Source: Amblyornis subalaris (taxonomy: Eukaryota; Chordata; Aves; Passeriformes; Ptilonorhynchidae). From it: DNA of 64,000 nt. The DNA lies in contig JACAXG010000024.1 of the NCBI GenBank assembly GCA_018881555.1, forward strand, positions 7,310,298 to 7,374,297. The letters are read 5' to 3'. Each line of letters opens with the position of its first letter. Position 1 is the first letter of the stretch. This document shows positions 49,818 through 62,838 of this stretch, in pieces. Position numbers and translations under genes: made by a program. Below the pieces are notes generated by a model. That model was not told where the DNA came from and ran no database searches. It saw only the letters and a program-made list of their open reading frames with translations.

Positions 49818-50040
49818 GCGCCGTAATTTGGTGGCCCAGTACAGCGTAAGCAGGTTCTGATTCAGAGCCGGGTGAGCGGCTGCAGCTACTGGGAGACCCT
49901 GCCAGCAGCACGTTCGTGCCAATAGAAAAGAACAGTTGATGGCATCTACCCAAGGTCAGCTCCTCAAATTCGGGAGCTGGTTTTCTTCCAGACACTGTAA
50001 AGTCGCTTGTTTAAACGCAGCCAGTCGGNAACAATTAAGC
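49818..50040 (+). other. Possible short retroviral leader after the LTR
   Basis: Directly after the LTR end stands GCGCCGTAATTTGGTGGCCC and AGTACAGCG. A primer-binding site normally follows a 5' LTR and begins TGG. The TGGTGGCCC here, nine bases in, could be a decayed site, and the next 200 bases are richer in G and C than the flanking DNA. No gag-like frame follows. It is either a small piece of internal sequence or ordinary flanking DNA of a solo LTR. Confidence 0.3.
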
Positions 50041-52235
50041 GCCTAAATAAAACATGCAGATTTGGTGCTCCTTTTGAAATCTCCCCCACGCCATGCTGTT
50101 TATTTTCTACTTCTCACAGATTTCATTATCCAACAATCAGGCTACAAAATGGCGGTGGGAGCGAGGCAGACATTTTGTAACAGTCTCATTAGACAGGACA
50201 ATGGGAACGCGCCGAGTGAAAGGCAGTGACCCAAGGGGACGAAAGGAGCACACAGCTCTACGACGGCCCAGCTTTTAAGCAAACGTTTTATCTTATTTTA
50301 TAGTGAAGTTAAAGCAAGTGTGCTGAGAAGCCACTTGACAGCNTTTGGCCACCACACAGGCAAAAACATAGCCCAGGGCAGCCCTGTCCCAGCCCTGTCA
50401 CCGCGGCGAGTGCAGCTCATCACCCATCTGAGCAGAGACTTCTTCTCTGGGAGCCACATGGACTCAAGACCACCCATTGACACTGACTCAGTCACTACAA
50501 TCTTAACCACATTCTTCCCTTGAAAGTCCAGACACCAGTGTTTTTTATTACGGCCTCAGGAACTTCACAGTCTTCGGCACAGCCCTAAAAGCACTTGCAA
50601 CGTAACCATCAAATGAATACTTNGAGAATGGAGCCTACACCTCCATTTCTGCAAGTGACTCTTCGTTCAAATTTAACAGTCTCGTGTTAAGTTAAACAGT
50701 CTCGTAACAAGCCAGGGACANTTAAAGCCGAACAAAGTAACACCGGAGCTGATAAAATCAAAAAGCAAGAAGAATTAATAAGCACATTCTTCTCTTTTAA
50801 TTGTGTGTCCACCAGCCTCCTTGTAGAAGTATTAGCACCTGATGGATCCTAAGAAACAAATATGCAAATCTTCAGAAAAAACTGCAAAGCACATGCTACT
50901 CATTAAAGATTTAGGTACCTGCCAAATTACAAGTTTAGAGATATTTCACACTGTTTCCTGAGGGGGGAAAAACCCACAAACCACCTACAAACCAAAACCC
51001 CAAACCTACAACTTTCTAACACAGACAAACTATGCTATAAATAAAAAATGGCTGAGGGGATTCTTTTTNAATGACACAAAACAAGCAAAGCAGCTGAGCT
51101 ACTGGTGTATTTGAAAAGGCTGATAGGCGTAAAAAAAACCAATTCACCCTGGAATTATATAATGAAAAAACCCCATCATTATTAATTTTAATGCAGTTCT
51201 GATTTTGAGTGACTTGTAATGTAGAAATGAAACCAACAAGACAGGTAAGGGATAAAGATGCAGGCATGCTGAATACATAGGATTACTCAGGTACACTGAG
51301 GCTAGAAGAGATTAGGCCAAAGAACTTCTGTTCCCNCTATTCCACTTGCTTTGCAGTGTGATGCTGCTACTTGATATCCGAAGAAACAGGAACAGGAAAC
51401 CAAACGGGAAAGGCTGGCCCTCAAAAGTCAAAGTTAGATGACCCTTCCCAGAGTGCAGGTGGTAGAGTGAATCAGCTACCTGGAAAAACAGTCAGAAGAA
51501 GCTTATTTTGAAACTTTATCTCTTGGAAGAAATGAAAGAAAGCCTGACTGTGTTGAAAGAAAACTGCTCTGAGCCCCTAGGGAGAGCAGGGTAGAATGTT
51601 CTCAGAAAAAGGAAGAATTTAGCCTATAGTTGACATATGACTGTGACACGTTTCCCAGTAACCCTGTAACCCATCTCTAAACCCACAGATTCAAAACCAA
51701 CCTGGATTACAGTTGTCCTTTGCTTTTGTTACAAACCCCCCAAATCATGAAAAGGATTCTGAGTTTTGTTACAAACTTGAAAGCAGGTTAAAGTTCATGA
51801 AGAAGTTCCCTATGGGTTGTGATCCTTCAGAGTTAAGATAACTTTAATCTGAACTGGGAGGAAAGAGCTCTGAATCAACACAAGTCTTCACGCTAGAAGT
51901 GTGGGAAACTCGTGGCTTGACAAGATTTCCTTGCAAACCCAGGTGAAGTTCAGTGGTTTCTGTGATATTTCACAAAGACTGTCTGGATGCCTTTGAACTT
52001 GAAACTCAAAGCGGAATCCAGCAGCTGCAAACTTAAACCCAGCAAGACAAAGATTAAGAAAAAAATGTTTGCATGAGCTCCTGGGAAGAATATACTAAGT
52101 TTCACCTGCTGACACTGGAAAAAGCAGAAGTCTACACACCCTCCAGTTCCACTTCAATTTAAATAAAGACACTAGGGAGGGATGGCAGAGGCATATTTGT
52201 TACACTTTTGACTTACCTAAGAGAGGAAATTCCAT

Positions 52236-52344
52236 GGAATGAAGGAAATAAAAGAAAAGTAGAGGACTGTAAGCAGAAAAAAGAGAAAGGTAAAGCAGGA
52301 AAGGAAAAGTGAGATGATTAGAGACAGATAAGAATAAGGATTAA
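52236..52344 (+). repeat. Purine-rich tract
   Basis: About 110 bases in which A and G make up the large majority (for example GAAGGAAATAAAAGAAAAGT, AAAAAAGAGAAAGG, AGGAAAGGAAAAGTGAGATG). No simple repeat unit is kept. Such tracts can be relics of GAAA-type microsatellites. Confidence 0.75.
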
Positions 52345-54272
52345 AAGCCAACCGGCAAATATTGGGAAAAAGGTTTAGAAATCATACTGGAAATCAGAGA
52401 ATGACAATAAAAAGACTAAGCAAGTTAATTACGGCACATTTCTTTGACATGCTTTTTTTCTCAAGTGTAGAAAACTTTTTGAGCACTAAAGGATTTTGAT
52501 TCTACTGTTAAATCCCTAGAGAAAGAGAAAAAAAAGCATAAATTTTGTCAGCATGCTTTTGTTCTTTGCGGTTCCACTTCTTTGGTGAACTATTCCTTAG
52601 CCACTTGTAAATGCTGGAAATCACATATGTTGATCCTAGAATAATATCCCCTGCCTCCCCAAGTCTCAAATTATCCTTTAACAGAGCAAAGCTGTAAGAA
52701 AAGTAGCCGTTTGTATAAAATGGTCAACCAGATCACCTCAGGGGTACGGTAGCATTCCCACTATGCTGCCATTTCTGCCTGTCTGAGGGAAGTTTGGGAA
52801 AGGAGGAGCTGGAAAATATTTTGAGGAGAATCACAAAGAATCACATCTGTCTTTTGATTATATAATTCTCTGTCTGTTTTTGACTAATAGATATCCTAAT
52901 GAAGGAACTTAATAATTACATAGACAGGAGAAATTGGGATTGATACAGCTGTGAGCATACAAGGGCTGTGCATTTTGATTGCGAACCTGGAGAATCCTAA
53001 AGTAAAAAATCACCTGGATAAAATGAACTACATTTTGAAGCAACAAACCCCAGAGTGCTTCCTTGCTAGTTTAAGAAGTACTGGATTCACTATTACGACC
53101 TAATGTATCTCTTTACATACATTCCTTCTTTCTTCATCATTTATGTAAGACCAGTTGCCATGACAACTAAAAGAATTGCTTTAATAAAGCAATGTCCCCC
53201 TATATTTTAAATACAGCTGGTTCCCGAGAGAAAGAAATCCACCCCACAACTCCAAAGACACAAAAAATAATACAACACAAAACAAGCCAAAGGGGAAAAA
53301 AAGAGAATCCTGCACACCANAAGAATTTCAGGGGGAAGGTGGTATTTCTGGTTCACAACTCCAAGCACAAGTTTGCCGCCTTTTATAAGCTTTATTACCA
53401 ATACCTCCTACATCTCTAACTTCCTGCTGTGTCCCCATGGCAAACCAATCCAAAACTGTGCTGATGGGGCTCCAATAAAATAAGCATAACGATGCATAAT
53501 GTAAGTATTGCAAGGATACACCATTAAGTGCTGAGAGCTCTGCACCCACTGAGACATCTGAGATCAGGTGAAACGTCCTGTGAGAGGCTCACGAGGGACC
53601 CTCTGCACATCTGAGCAAGAAGCCTTCAAGAAGGGATGTCTCTGCAGGATCAGGTGAGCAACAATTCTAAGATTCACTCTTAGTTACAAAGACGTGGAGG
53701 TGTATTGGCTGCATATATAACCAGAGCCTGGTGGGAAATTCTGGGAAGGAAAATGGGAACATCTAGTTTCACTGCAGTGAAACACTAACTCTGTTTTCCC
53801 TGCACATCGGCATTCTTCAGACAGGGACTTCACTTCCGTGCACTTTGTCCTGGCCTGGAGGGACTTCTACCTACACCAAAACACTACCCAGACCACTAAG
53901 AGTTAACAGAAAATGCACAAAAGAGAACAATTGCACATTGTCAAGGGAGACGAAATTAAATATCCCAACAGACATTCCTGTTCATATGACATTCTGGACA
54001 ACAGGCCTCCTCGGATACTACAGCGATAACAATACAACTACTTTCATTACTAATGCTAATTCAACGGGAATTTAACGGGGTAAGTAGTTTAAATTAGCGT
54101 TTTCTTTTAGGAATTCTGGGCTGGCAATAGTAACATCTGTCTCTCTGAAGTGACAACAGAGAGCTTAAACTTCAGGTTTGCCTGCTCTGCAACATGAGGC
54201 ATTGCATTACTAACTTGGAGCTAGGTAATCATTCTCTTGCCAGCCTTAATGAGTTTCTAGCTACCTAAGAAA

Positions 54273-54303
54273 CTAGACCTGATCTGGGCCCTAGACCTGA
54301 TCT
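54273..54303 (+). repeat. Short tandem duplication, 18-bp unit
   Basis: CTAGACCTGATCTGGGCC is followed directly by CTAGACCTGATCT, a perfect partial second copy. Confidence 0.9.
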
Positions 54304-54692
54304 CTTGTGCTGCCAAATCCGGGCAGCACCTGGGCCCCGGAGGCCACTCTGAGTACATTCTAAGGGGCAATTCTGGCATGGACCTCGACCTAGCTCTTAC
54401 TCGTGTGACAGTGACTGCCCCCAAACCCAGCCTGGACTCACCGGGTGATTGACAGAAGCACAGCCTGGCTGGATCAGCAGCTGCTGTGCTGCACCAACTC
54501 CAGCTTNTTCGTTGCTTTGCCCATTTTCAACGTGGGGAGCACTTGTCCTTCAAAACAGGCTCCCGGAGGACTCGCTGACTCCTGTGTAAATNACCACTCT
54601 GCTCCACAAATGGAGAGCTTTTTGTGGGAGGATGAAGCTGAGGTCCCAGGAACACTTGCGTTGGGCCTGTAGTTAACACTTCACGCTCTCTT

Positions 54693-54707
54693 CCCCTCCC
54701 CCTCCCC
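54693..54707 (-). repeat. C-rich tract, G runs on the minus strand
   Basis: CCCCTCCCCCTCCCC on the plus strand gives three runs of four or five G on the minus strand. It is a possible G-quadruplex seed if a fourth run is supplied by longer-range pairing or run splitting. Confidence 0.7.
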
Positions 54708-57700
54708 AAGTACTTATTTTCTGAAATGCTTTTAGAACTGTGTCATTAACACCATCTTTCTGATTGTACACAGAAGCTCGTTTTTGAAGATATTTTGCAG
54801 CATAAATACTGCACAACCTACTCTATGTATGTTTTTTATTTCTAAAAGCTTCCCTTTCTGCCCCTCTNCAGATTTTTGAGTAGGAATCACAGGTTACCTA
54901 GTTTAGGATAGTTTGCAGTTTGATGTTCAAAATGTCCATCTTTTATTTCTTTGCAACTGTGAAAGAGTTAATCTCACATCTTAATGGAAGTNTGCCCTTA
55001 ATAAGAAAGCATTAAAACAAGCCAACAATAATAAGCTAAATGAAGGCCATTCTTTTGCCTTTTGTCAATATTTTCATAGCGACAAATAGATCAAACTCAA
55101 GATATTTTTCAAGGCTTTTTTTCCCCCCTCTTTGTAAATCATAAATGCTTTGGTATATTTAATTTCAAAATGAGTTCCCTGTGGATCAGGCTAACACAAC
55201 AGATTAAGAAAACCTCCTAAATCCTGCGGCATCTTAGATGGAAAAGTACAAAAAATTCTCTTTTGCCATTTCGCCCTGCTCATTTTCCAACTGTTCCTCT
55301 TCCCCCAACACCTAAGGACCAAGCTGTCTATGCTAATCAAAAGTTTCTTAGTNCTATTCTTCAAAATAAGCTTGAAAACACTGTAGCATGTATTTTTTCT
55401 AAATAAATGATTTTAGACTATATTCAGAGGAAAATACTCTAAATATTTGCTACACCACAATATAGCTGGTATATTTAGAGACAGATAGTTGCCCCCTGCA
55501 AGATGAAAAGCAAAGGGAATACCTGTGCTTTGTGACAGTCTGCACAGGTACTACTTGGTGTCTGTTTGTGAGAGACCCAGCGGACTGTTACTCTCAAATC
55601 TGTACCAGTTTTAAACCTTCCCAAGCAAGGTCAGGAGACAATTCTGCTCAGTGAGAGGTGTTTGTAAGACCTGACTGACTTTTCCATGCAAGGGTACTGG
55701 CCAGACTGAAAATATTGCTTTGCAATACTTTCTTGTCAGAGGGGCTTTAATTTGCTTGAAGACTTGAATGTCCTTTCTCGTGTCTTTCTATCCTTACTGG
55801 TTATACAATACCAAGGGCTCCTCAGTGAAATGCAGAGTACAGCTGTTCACAGCTGCTTTAACACATGGACACCAGCCTTGTTACTGGAGGTTGGGACTTG
55901 GTTCACTGCCCCACTAAATCTGTCTGATGGTAAGTCCTGTTCCTGGAAAAAGCTTCTGTAGGAACNGCAAGCTCTGGTCCATCTGTGGGCAGATGTGAGA
56001 GCAGCAGTGGCAGGGGCGGCAGCGAGAGCCCTATGGATATGTCTGCACTATGGCCCCAGTGCAGAGGGGTCCTGGCTGAACTGCTTCCTTCCTCCTGCAG
56101 CTGGACCAGAGAATGGAGTCCTACAACTAGAAGCAGAAGTGACAAAACAAGTTTTCTGTTCAATAAATCACCAACTCTTCCAGCTGGCCCAGGCAGCTGT
56201 GAGGTCCCAACCATCAGAATGCCACCAAAGCAGCCTGGGATCGCCACTTGCTTAGGTGCTGCATGCCCCGCTTGGCCCTCATCCAAACAGAAAGTGTCCC
56301 CTCTAAACATCTCACAAGAGTAGCAAAAGTAGTGACATATTACTTAAAAATGGCATTGTAAGATTTACCAGTGTCTTTGGAGACAGAGGCAGGCGTGCAG
56401 TGTGAACACGTGAAGGCTTGGAGAAACAAAAGCCCCAGTGCAGCTCCAGAAGACTGTGAATTTCAGCTTTAGCATGGACGTGGTTTTGGTTACTTACCAC
56501 ATATTTGAAACAATTGAAGTGGGTTTTTTCTCTGTTTACTTTGGAGCCAGCTATTTTTAAGGTCACAGTCCCTGCTAAGAGAGGAAACTGTGTCTCTGAG
56601 GTATTGGGAATTAAACAGAGGAAAGAAAAAGGCACAGAGAAAGTAGCTGCCTTACAGAGAGAGTTCAAATGTTTTGTTTCCTTCCTNGTTCAGTCCGTAG
56701 TCAAAAAAGAACTTTACAGTAAACACTAATTCATGTTTTTTAAAAAAACAAATGTAATTCCAAATTCACAGGAATTCTTTTTTAACTCCTGGAACCCCTT
56801 TCTGATAAACTGCAATATAAAGGGACTTTCCCACTTGCGTATTGGCTTTTACAACCTCACAGGATAAGCTGACCACTCCCCTGTCCGTGATGACACGTGG
56901 TGGCACCTACATCCAGTCAAGTATTTTGTGCATGCAGTTTTCAGACCTGGAGATACAGATGAGGAGGTAGAGGCAAGGCAGCAAATGTTTCGAGAGCCTT
57001 GAAAAAGCCAATCAAGACAGAAATCAGACACTGCAGAGGGCACATATTGTGCTGTGACCACAGACTTTTGTGCCAGGAACCAGAGAAACGAGTGCCAAAG
57101 AGATGGTGCAGGAAAGGACAGGAGCGAGCAGGCAGAGAGGCTGCAAAGACAAGCAAGGAATTCCACCCTAGGGAAGAGCAGAACCTACTGCTTTCAGACT
57201 GCAGTCTGCCCTGTCCCTGGTCCAGGAGGTCATGCAACACTTTACCACAGCAGAGCTACACTCTGTATCTGACACCAGGAATTAACTCTGGAGCCTTGGG
57301 TCTTAAATAATGCAGAGAAGGATCAAAGCCAGCAGCTATATGAAAAGAGGCTTCTTTCATAACTTAATTGCTCATTTGCAAAATACCAGTGTTATTTATT
57401 TAAGTAACTATGACCTTTTTTGATGCACTGGTAATGTAGATGTCCACGTGTGGGTGTCAAAAGAAAATCTGATAATAAAGTACCAATACCTCAGATCAGG
57501 AGTTGCCCAATTAACTTTGCTGGGATAGCATCCCTATAGAAATGGATCTGCACTGTACCTCTGAGGCAGGGGTTACAGCTGTTTCCAGTTCCGTCCCAGG
57601 CTTTGCGCTTACAGAACAGAATTGCATTTGGAGGCATTTTTCAGATGCCTCTTTCTCGTGCAAGTACCATGAGAAATACACCAAGATTTTGGGAATTCCT

Positions 57701-60700
57701 CCTTTAGCTAGTCTCTGCTCTTCTTGTCATATCCCAGATTATGGCAGATGTCTGTTCCTCCAGCTGTAGCACCAAGAAACATTCTTTTAAGCTGCAGAAG
57801 ATGTCTTCCATGGGTCTAATTAAACAGATCAAGCACGTACAGGCAGGGAACACCATGTGCACACCAGTCCAGAGGACATGTAATGTCAACTAGAATTGGA
57901 ACAATTTGACTGAAACAACATCAAGAAAGCGAAGGAACACTCTTCCATGCTTTGACAGTGGTACAACACTGCCCATCATCTGTTCCTTATGTAGATGTCA
58001 GCAGCAAGATATAATGATTAAGGGAACGTCATTAGTCTCTACTTATTACTTGGGCCAAATTGGGAGAAAGAACACCAGGAAAGTGCAGCAGTTCTTGAAT
58101 AGAAGATTATAAGAAACTCTGGGGAGAGAAAGGGGGATAGAGGAGGTATATACAAGAGTTCTAGGAGTGGAAAAATTAGAATTTATCCAAGTTACTCCTT
58201 CAAAATGGGTGTGCTCTGTTTCACACCCAGGTATCACAGTAAAGATACAGCTTCTGTTTCTGTTGTTTCTCATATCTGGGACATTAATAAAAATTGGACA
58301 GAAGCCCATAACAACATAAAATAATTTTCTCATCAGAAATTGGCTTTCAGATGTATATGCAATTCACCTTTAGGTGGTATCTATGTGATCACATGCAGCC
58401 TTACCCCAGTAGGGTACACACCTGTATCCTACTTTCCAGTGACACCAAAGAGCTATGCAGTTTTTTCTTTTAATCACCTGCACAGATACTCTGCAATGTG
58501 TGTTAATGTAAGAAAGCAAAAATACACATCAGAACTGACTTCTACTGGTGGGAAGGGAAACTGTATGACCTCTCAATCCCATGTGAACAGGTTAGTAGGC
58601 TTTAATAAAATCAAGCAATATTGTTAGCTGTATTAGCACCACTAAACAGTCCTCGAGGTATAAAAGAACCATGCATGTAGAATGACAGCATCAGTACATT
58701 TAAGAACTAATAGTATTACAGCCATATGGTTACCACATTAAAACCCAAGTTTTCCAGGGTTCACGAAAGAGATTAAAAGCCTGTAAAGCATATTTACATA
58801 GTGAATACACATGAATTATATTTGTGTTTTGGGACTTGTTTTATTTAAAATATGCAATCAACACATATTTTGGAAATCAATGCAAAACTCCTCAAGCAGA
58901 TTATACTCTTCAATGTTGTTTGAATATGGCAACATTCCTCTTGACATGCTGAGGTAATGCAGGCTTACCAAGAAAGATGTTCTAACTGAAACAGGTGAAT
59001 TATTAACTCTGAAAGAAGTTGGAAGTTGCTCAGATAGGAAGAGCATTGCATTACACTTGACCAAAACCAGAATGCCACACTGAGGGACTGTGGAGTTTTC
59101 CACAAGTTTAGGCCATGGCAGGATGTCCTAAGCATATCTTCATGAAGGTACTGGGTTTGGTCTGCTAGCCCTCTGAAGGAAGAAACACTTTCCAAAAGGA
59201 GAACACTACTGTGTTTTTAGCAATATTTCTTAAAAGTACATTTTAACTACAAAGAGCAGAAAAAATATCTGTTATCATGAATGATCACTTTCTCAACTTC
59301 TTAATGCACATTACATGACTTACCAAAATACTGGTTTTGAGCCACACTACTTCAAGTCTCCCTTGTTGGCTTTGACATCATATCTGGAACAGCCAATGAT
59401 TAACAGACTCTTGTTTGTATGTTATCAGTGAATCTGAAATAAAGAATAGAATTTTGTTCAGAATTACTTTTATTCTCCATGCCTCAAGGAACACCAAGCA
59501 CTGTCAAACTTCAATAGTGGCATATTTGAAAGTCCCAGTGAGCTGTCAAAGACAACACTCAACTCATCGGAAGCCAGTACCAAATGATTCTGCACAAGAT
59601 GGACCTAAGTGAAGGCAATTTTAAAATAAAGTCTCATCTACGAAATCTTCATGTTCAGGTGATGTCCAAGAGTAAGTCTGGAGCCTGTTTTTAGTAGCAT
59701 GCTGTTCAAAATACGACTGTTGCCTAAAAAAACCAGAAAATTTTCTATTTATGAGTCTCAAGATTTTTACCGGGACCATTTAAAAAACTTACCCTTATGA
59801 AAGAATGCCACATTTGTATTTATGAACAGCATGGCTCATGCACCTTCATACATTATTAAAACCCAAAATCAATAGTAAAAAAGGCAAAAATTAATAACAT
59901 AATACGTTATTAAAAGCAAAAATCTTCAGCTTTTTGTAGCTGAACCTTGTGAGAATGCAACGCAGCAACCCAAAGTATCCACCTCATTTAGCTCCATGGC
60001 CTTGATTTTATATGGTANTAATCTGATCACTGTTTTTATCGAAATCAAGAAAGAGTCCATATGAGCTGATATTGGAATAACGAATCTCTGTCACTGCAGG
60101 GCGACATCAGACATATAAAGAGAACACAGTATTCTGGTGGGCTCTGCAACAGTTACGTAACCTACACCGTGGGATTTTCATCACTGACTGTGTTCTCAGT
60201 TGCCACAAGATCCAACAAATGTGACACAAAAAAAATCCTGTTGTATTGAATGCAAGAAACTATCTGCTAGGAAAAAAAATCATCTACCTGTTACACTATG
60301 CTTTGTTATCTGGGAACAATCCCAAATTGCCCCTCAGGACTGTTCAAAGGTTGTACCAGAGTTTTTCAGACCATTTAACATTACGTCACTGAGCTGCAAA
60401 ATCCCATTGTGGAAGCAATAATGTTTGTTATATCTATAATTACTGCAAGCATCCTGGTAAAAAAAGCAAAACCACACCATCTTTCTCTGCTAGAAAGCTG
60501 TTGAGAAAGTAGTTTTAGCTTCAAGAAACCAGAACTGCTCTTATTAAGCAGGACACATTATAATCGTGGTCTTTTCTGTCATCCTCAGGTGACAGATAAC
60601 ACAAGTACCCAAATTGTCACTGGCAAAATATCTTTTAATTCAGAAGGAAAGCACACCCATGATGGAATCTGAATTGTGCTTTACTGCTTTCACAACTTCA

Positions 60701-60887
60701 CATGGTACTGATTNCAAGAAGAGATGGGCCTCCATTTTGGTAAGCAAGTACCAGCTTTTTAACGTACCGTCAGCCAGCAGCAGCTGCTGCACTATTCACA
60801 TATTCTTTCACCTTGCCCAAGGTGTAGCTCATTATTCCTTAAGGATTACGGAGTTTTGATGGGGCTTGCTAGTAGCCAGGCAGGGAT

Positions 60888-61179
60888 TGGTCTGTTCTCC
60901 CAAGTAACAAGTGACAGGACAAAAGGAAACAGCCTCAAGTTGTACGAGGGCAGGTTTAGGCTGGATAATAGGAAAAATTTCTTCATGGAAAGGACTGTTA
61001 AGCACTGGAAAAGGCTGCTCAGGGTAGTGGTGGAGTCATCATCCCTGGAGGGATTTAAAAGCTGTGTAGATGTATCACCTAGGGACATGTTTTAGTGGTG
61101 GCCTTGGCAGAGTTTGGTTAATGGTTGGACTTGATATGAGAGGTCTTTTTCCAACCTAAAGGATTCTATGATTCTGTAA
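60888..61179 (+). mobile_element. CR1 retrotransposon 3' end, plus strand
   Basis: The copy begins near GTCTGTTCTCCCAAGTAACA, has GTGACAGGACAAAAGGAAAC, GGCTGGATAATAGGAAAAAT, the TCATCCCTGGAGGGATTTAA block and GTTGGACTTGATATGAGAGG, and ends TTCTATGATTCTGTAAC. Its 3' sequence (CCTAAAGGATTCTATG) marks a subfamily different from the copies at 33276 and 17019. It is 5' truncated. Confidence 0.95.
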
Positions 61180-61939
61180 CACTACAGCAACAAAATATAA
61201 CTTTTTTTATATTCCTGCATTTCTAATGACATAAAGTGGTATTAATAAAATACTCTTAAACAGTAGCTAGGGCAAGTACTCACCAAAACACCAGAAAAAA
61301 TATGTTCTGATAGAGCTTAAAATACATTAAAATCATTCAAAATTCTCCCGGTTCTATCCTTCAAGTCAAAGGGAGCAAACCAGGAGGAAGGGTTCTCAGG
61401 TATAATTCATGATGCAGCTTTCAGTGAGCACCTGTGACTGCAGATACTGAACAGGCACAACCCTTGTTAGTCCTCAAGGCACTGCACAGAGAATGCACAG
61501 ATGAATGAAAGAATCACACCCCATGGTGTGTGTATGTGTGCACAAGCAGGCTTGCCCCATGTTCAGGGAGATGAGGAGATCCCTTGCCTGGGCTGGGACA
61601 GTTGTCCTAACACTTATGGTCTGGTACTAAGAGCAAAACTCTCCGCAGGGTGCTTTACTGTGATTTAATCTTTCAGGGATTAAATTAATCAGAGGGGGTG
61701 AGTACCCACCACTGGAGGGTGATGCTGAGAAACAGACCTCTGCTTAGCAACAAACTGGTTTCACAGCCAGATAAGGGAAGAGGTCAGTAAGAAGCAGCTC
61801 CTGTGAGGTGGAATAGTGCTTTTGATCATGGCAATGTCTGCCCTGACACAAGTGTAAGGGCAGGTGTAAAACTGCACCTGACCCTGAGAAAGTATCAGGA
61901 CACTCACATGGAGACCTGAAAGTTTTCATCCCTTCTGAT
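61180..61939. other. Gene-free stretch before an LTR-like segment
   Basis: No gene recognised. The later part may belong to the LTR-like segment that follows, as its 5' edge could not be fixed. Confidence 0.45.
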
Positions 61940-62557
61940 GGGGAATAACTGNCTCAACTGCATTGATGTGAGAAGCAGGCTCACGTCTTCCACGGTGTCA
62001 TAAACCACCAAAGACCCCCAAAATGCCCCCAGACTCATTTCTGGGGCCTTCCACCAGAGGACTGGGCACGATCCACAGTGTAAAATTCCCCCCGGCCCCA
62101 GGGCAGGTACCTGGGCATTCCCACCTGAACCTGAACGTTCAACCCACTGAACTTTGCGTTTCGTGGGCTTCCCCCACCCTGACAGATNAAGATTGAGACC
62201 ATCACCTTGACCAATATTCACTGAAATTGCAACCACTTGTCACTGGATCCATGGGTGGTGCTATTTTTCGTCTCCACTAGCTACTCATATCCTTTCTTCT
62301 TTTTTCTTTCTTTTCCTCATATGTTTTCTTAAGTAGTATTTTTATACTTTTATATCGCTGTATTTCTATAGATAATAACCAAAACAGTTACATACCTCCT
62401 TTCCATTGCAACCAAACTGTTCTAAAATAAACCTGTTCTCTCTATCACTCTCTCTCTCTCAACACATGCCATTCAGTGTCATTTCACTCTAATCCACCCC
62501 AAGGGATCTATTGACAAGAACCTCAGTTACCCCGCTTTCAGGGGGTGGGTTGTAACA
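61940..62557 (+). mobile_element. LTR-like segment, start uncertain
   Basis: The segment has an LTR-like order: a GC-rich part (62030-62180), a T-rich part, an AATAAA signal (62426-62431) followed by a CT-rich stretch, then about 100 bases ending GGGGGTGGGTTGTAACA. An LTR with that end would be expected to begin with a matching TGTTACAAC-like end, which I could not find, so it is either 5' truncated or the 5' boundary is decayed. No reading frame of retroviral type adjoins it. The family is unknown to me. Confidence 0.45.
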
Positions 62558-62737
62558 TTTCCCTCACCAAAATAATTTTTATTGTCATCAGTACAAATTA
62601 GAATCCCAAGTCTTCTTACACACACAATGTCAGATTGAACTGATCTAAATCTATTTTCTTTGCTTCATAGATTTTTTTTCTTGAATGGATATATACATAT
62701 TTGTGTAAATCTGTACTCTAAACCTTATTCTATTGTT

Positions 62738-62838
62738 TTAAATAATAAATACTAGTTTTAAAGACAAGGTAAAATAAAATAAAATATAATAAATAATAAC
62801 AACTTCTTAAATTATAAATAATAAATTAAAAAGAAAAC
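62738..62838 (+). repeat. AT-rich low-complexity DNA with TAAAA repeats
   Basis: About 100 bases of nearly pure A and T, including tandem TAAAA units at 62770-62785 and TAATAA-type units after them. This is simple-sequence DNA. Confidence 0.85.

Larger units (their letters stand above)
50041..60887. other. Gene-free stretch
   Basis: No gene, RNA or confidently named transposon in almost 11 kb. The part at 53500-54720 is GC-richer with several short duplications and could hold unrecognised old LTR pieces. The part at 55950-56320 holds competing frames of 135 (minus) and 112 (plus) codons without known relatives. A site resembling a YY1 motif (AAAATGGCGG) lies at 50147-50156 in a short CpG-containing stretch. 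Nothing proves function. Confidence 0.5.

Noticed and set aside
49376..49849. 157-codon frame inside the LTR
   Set aside because: It lies in LTR sequence that is non-coding in the family. The frame arises from GC-rich composition.
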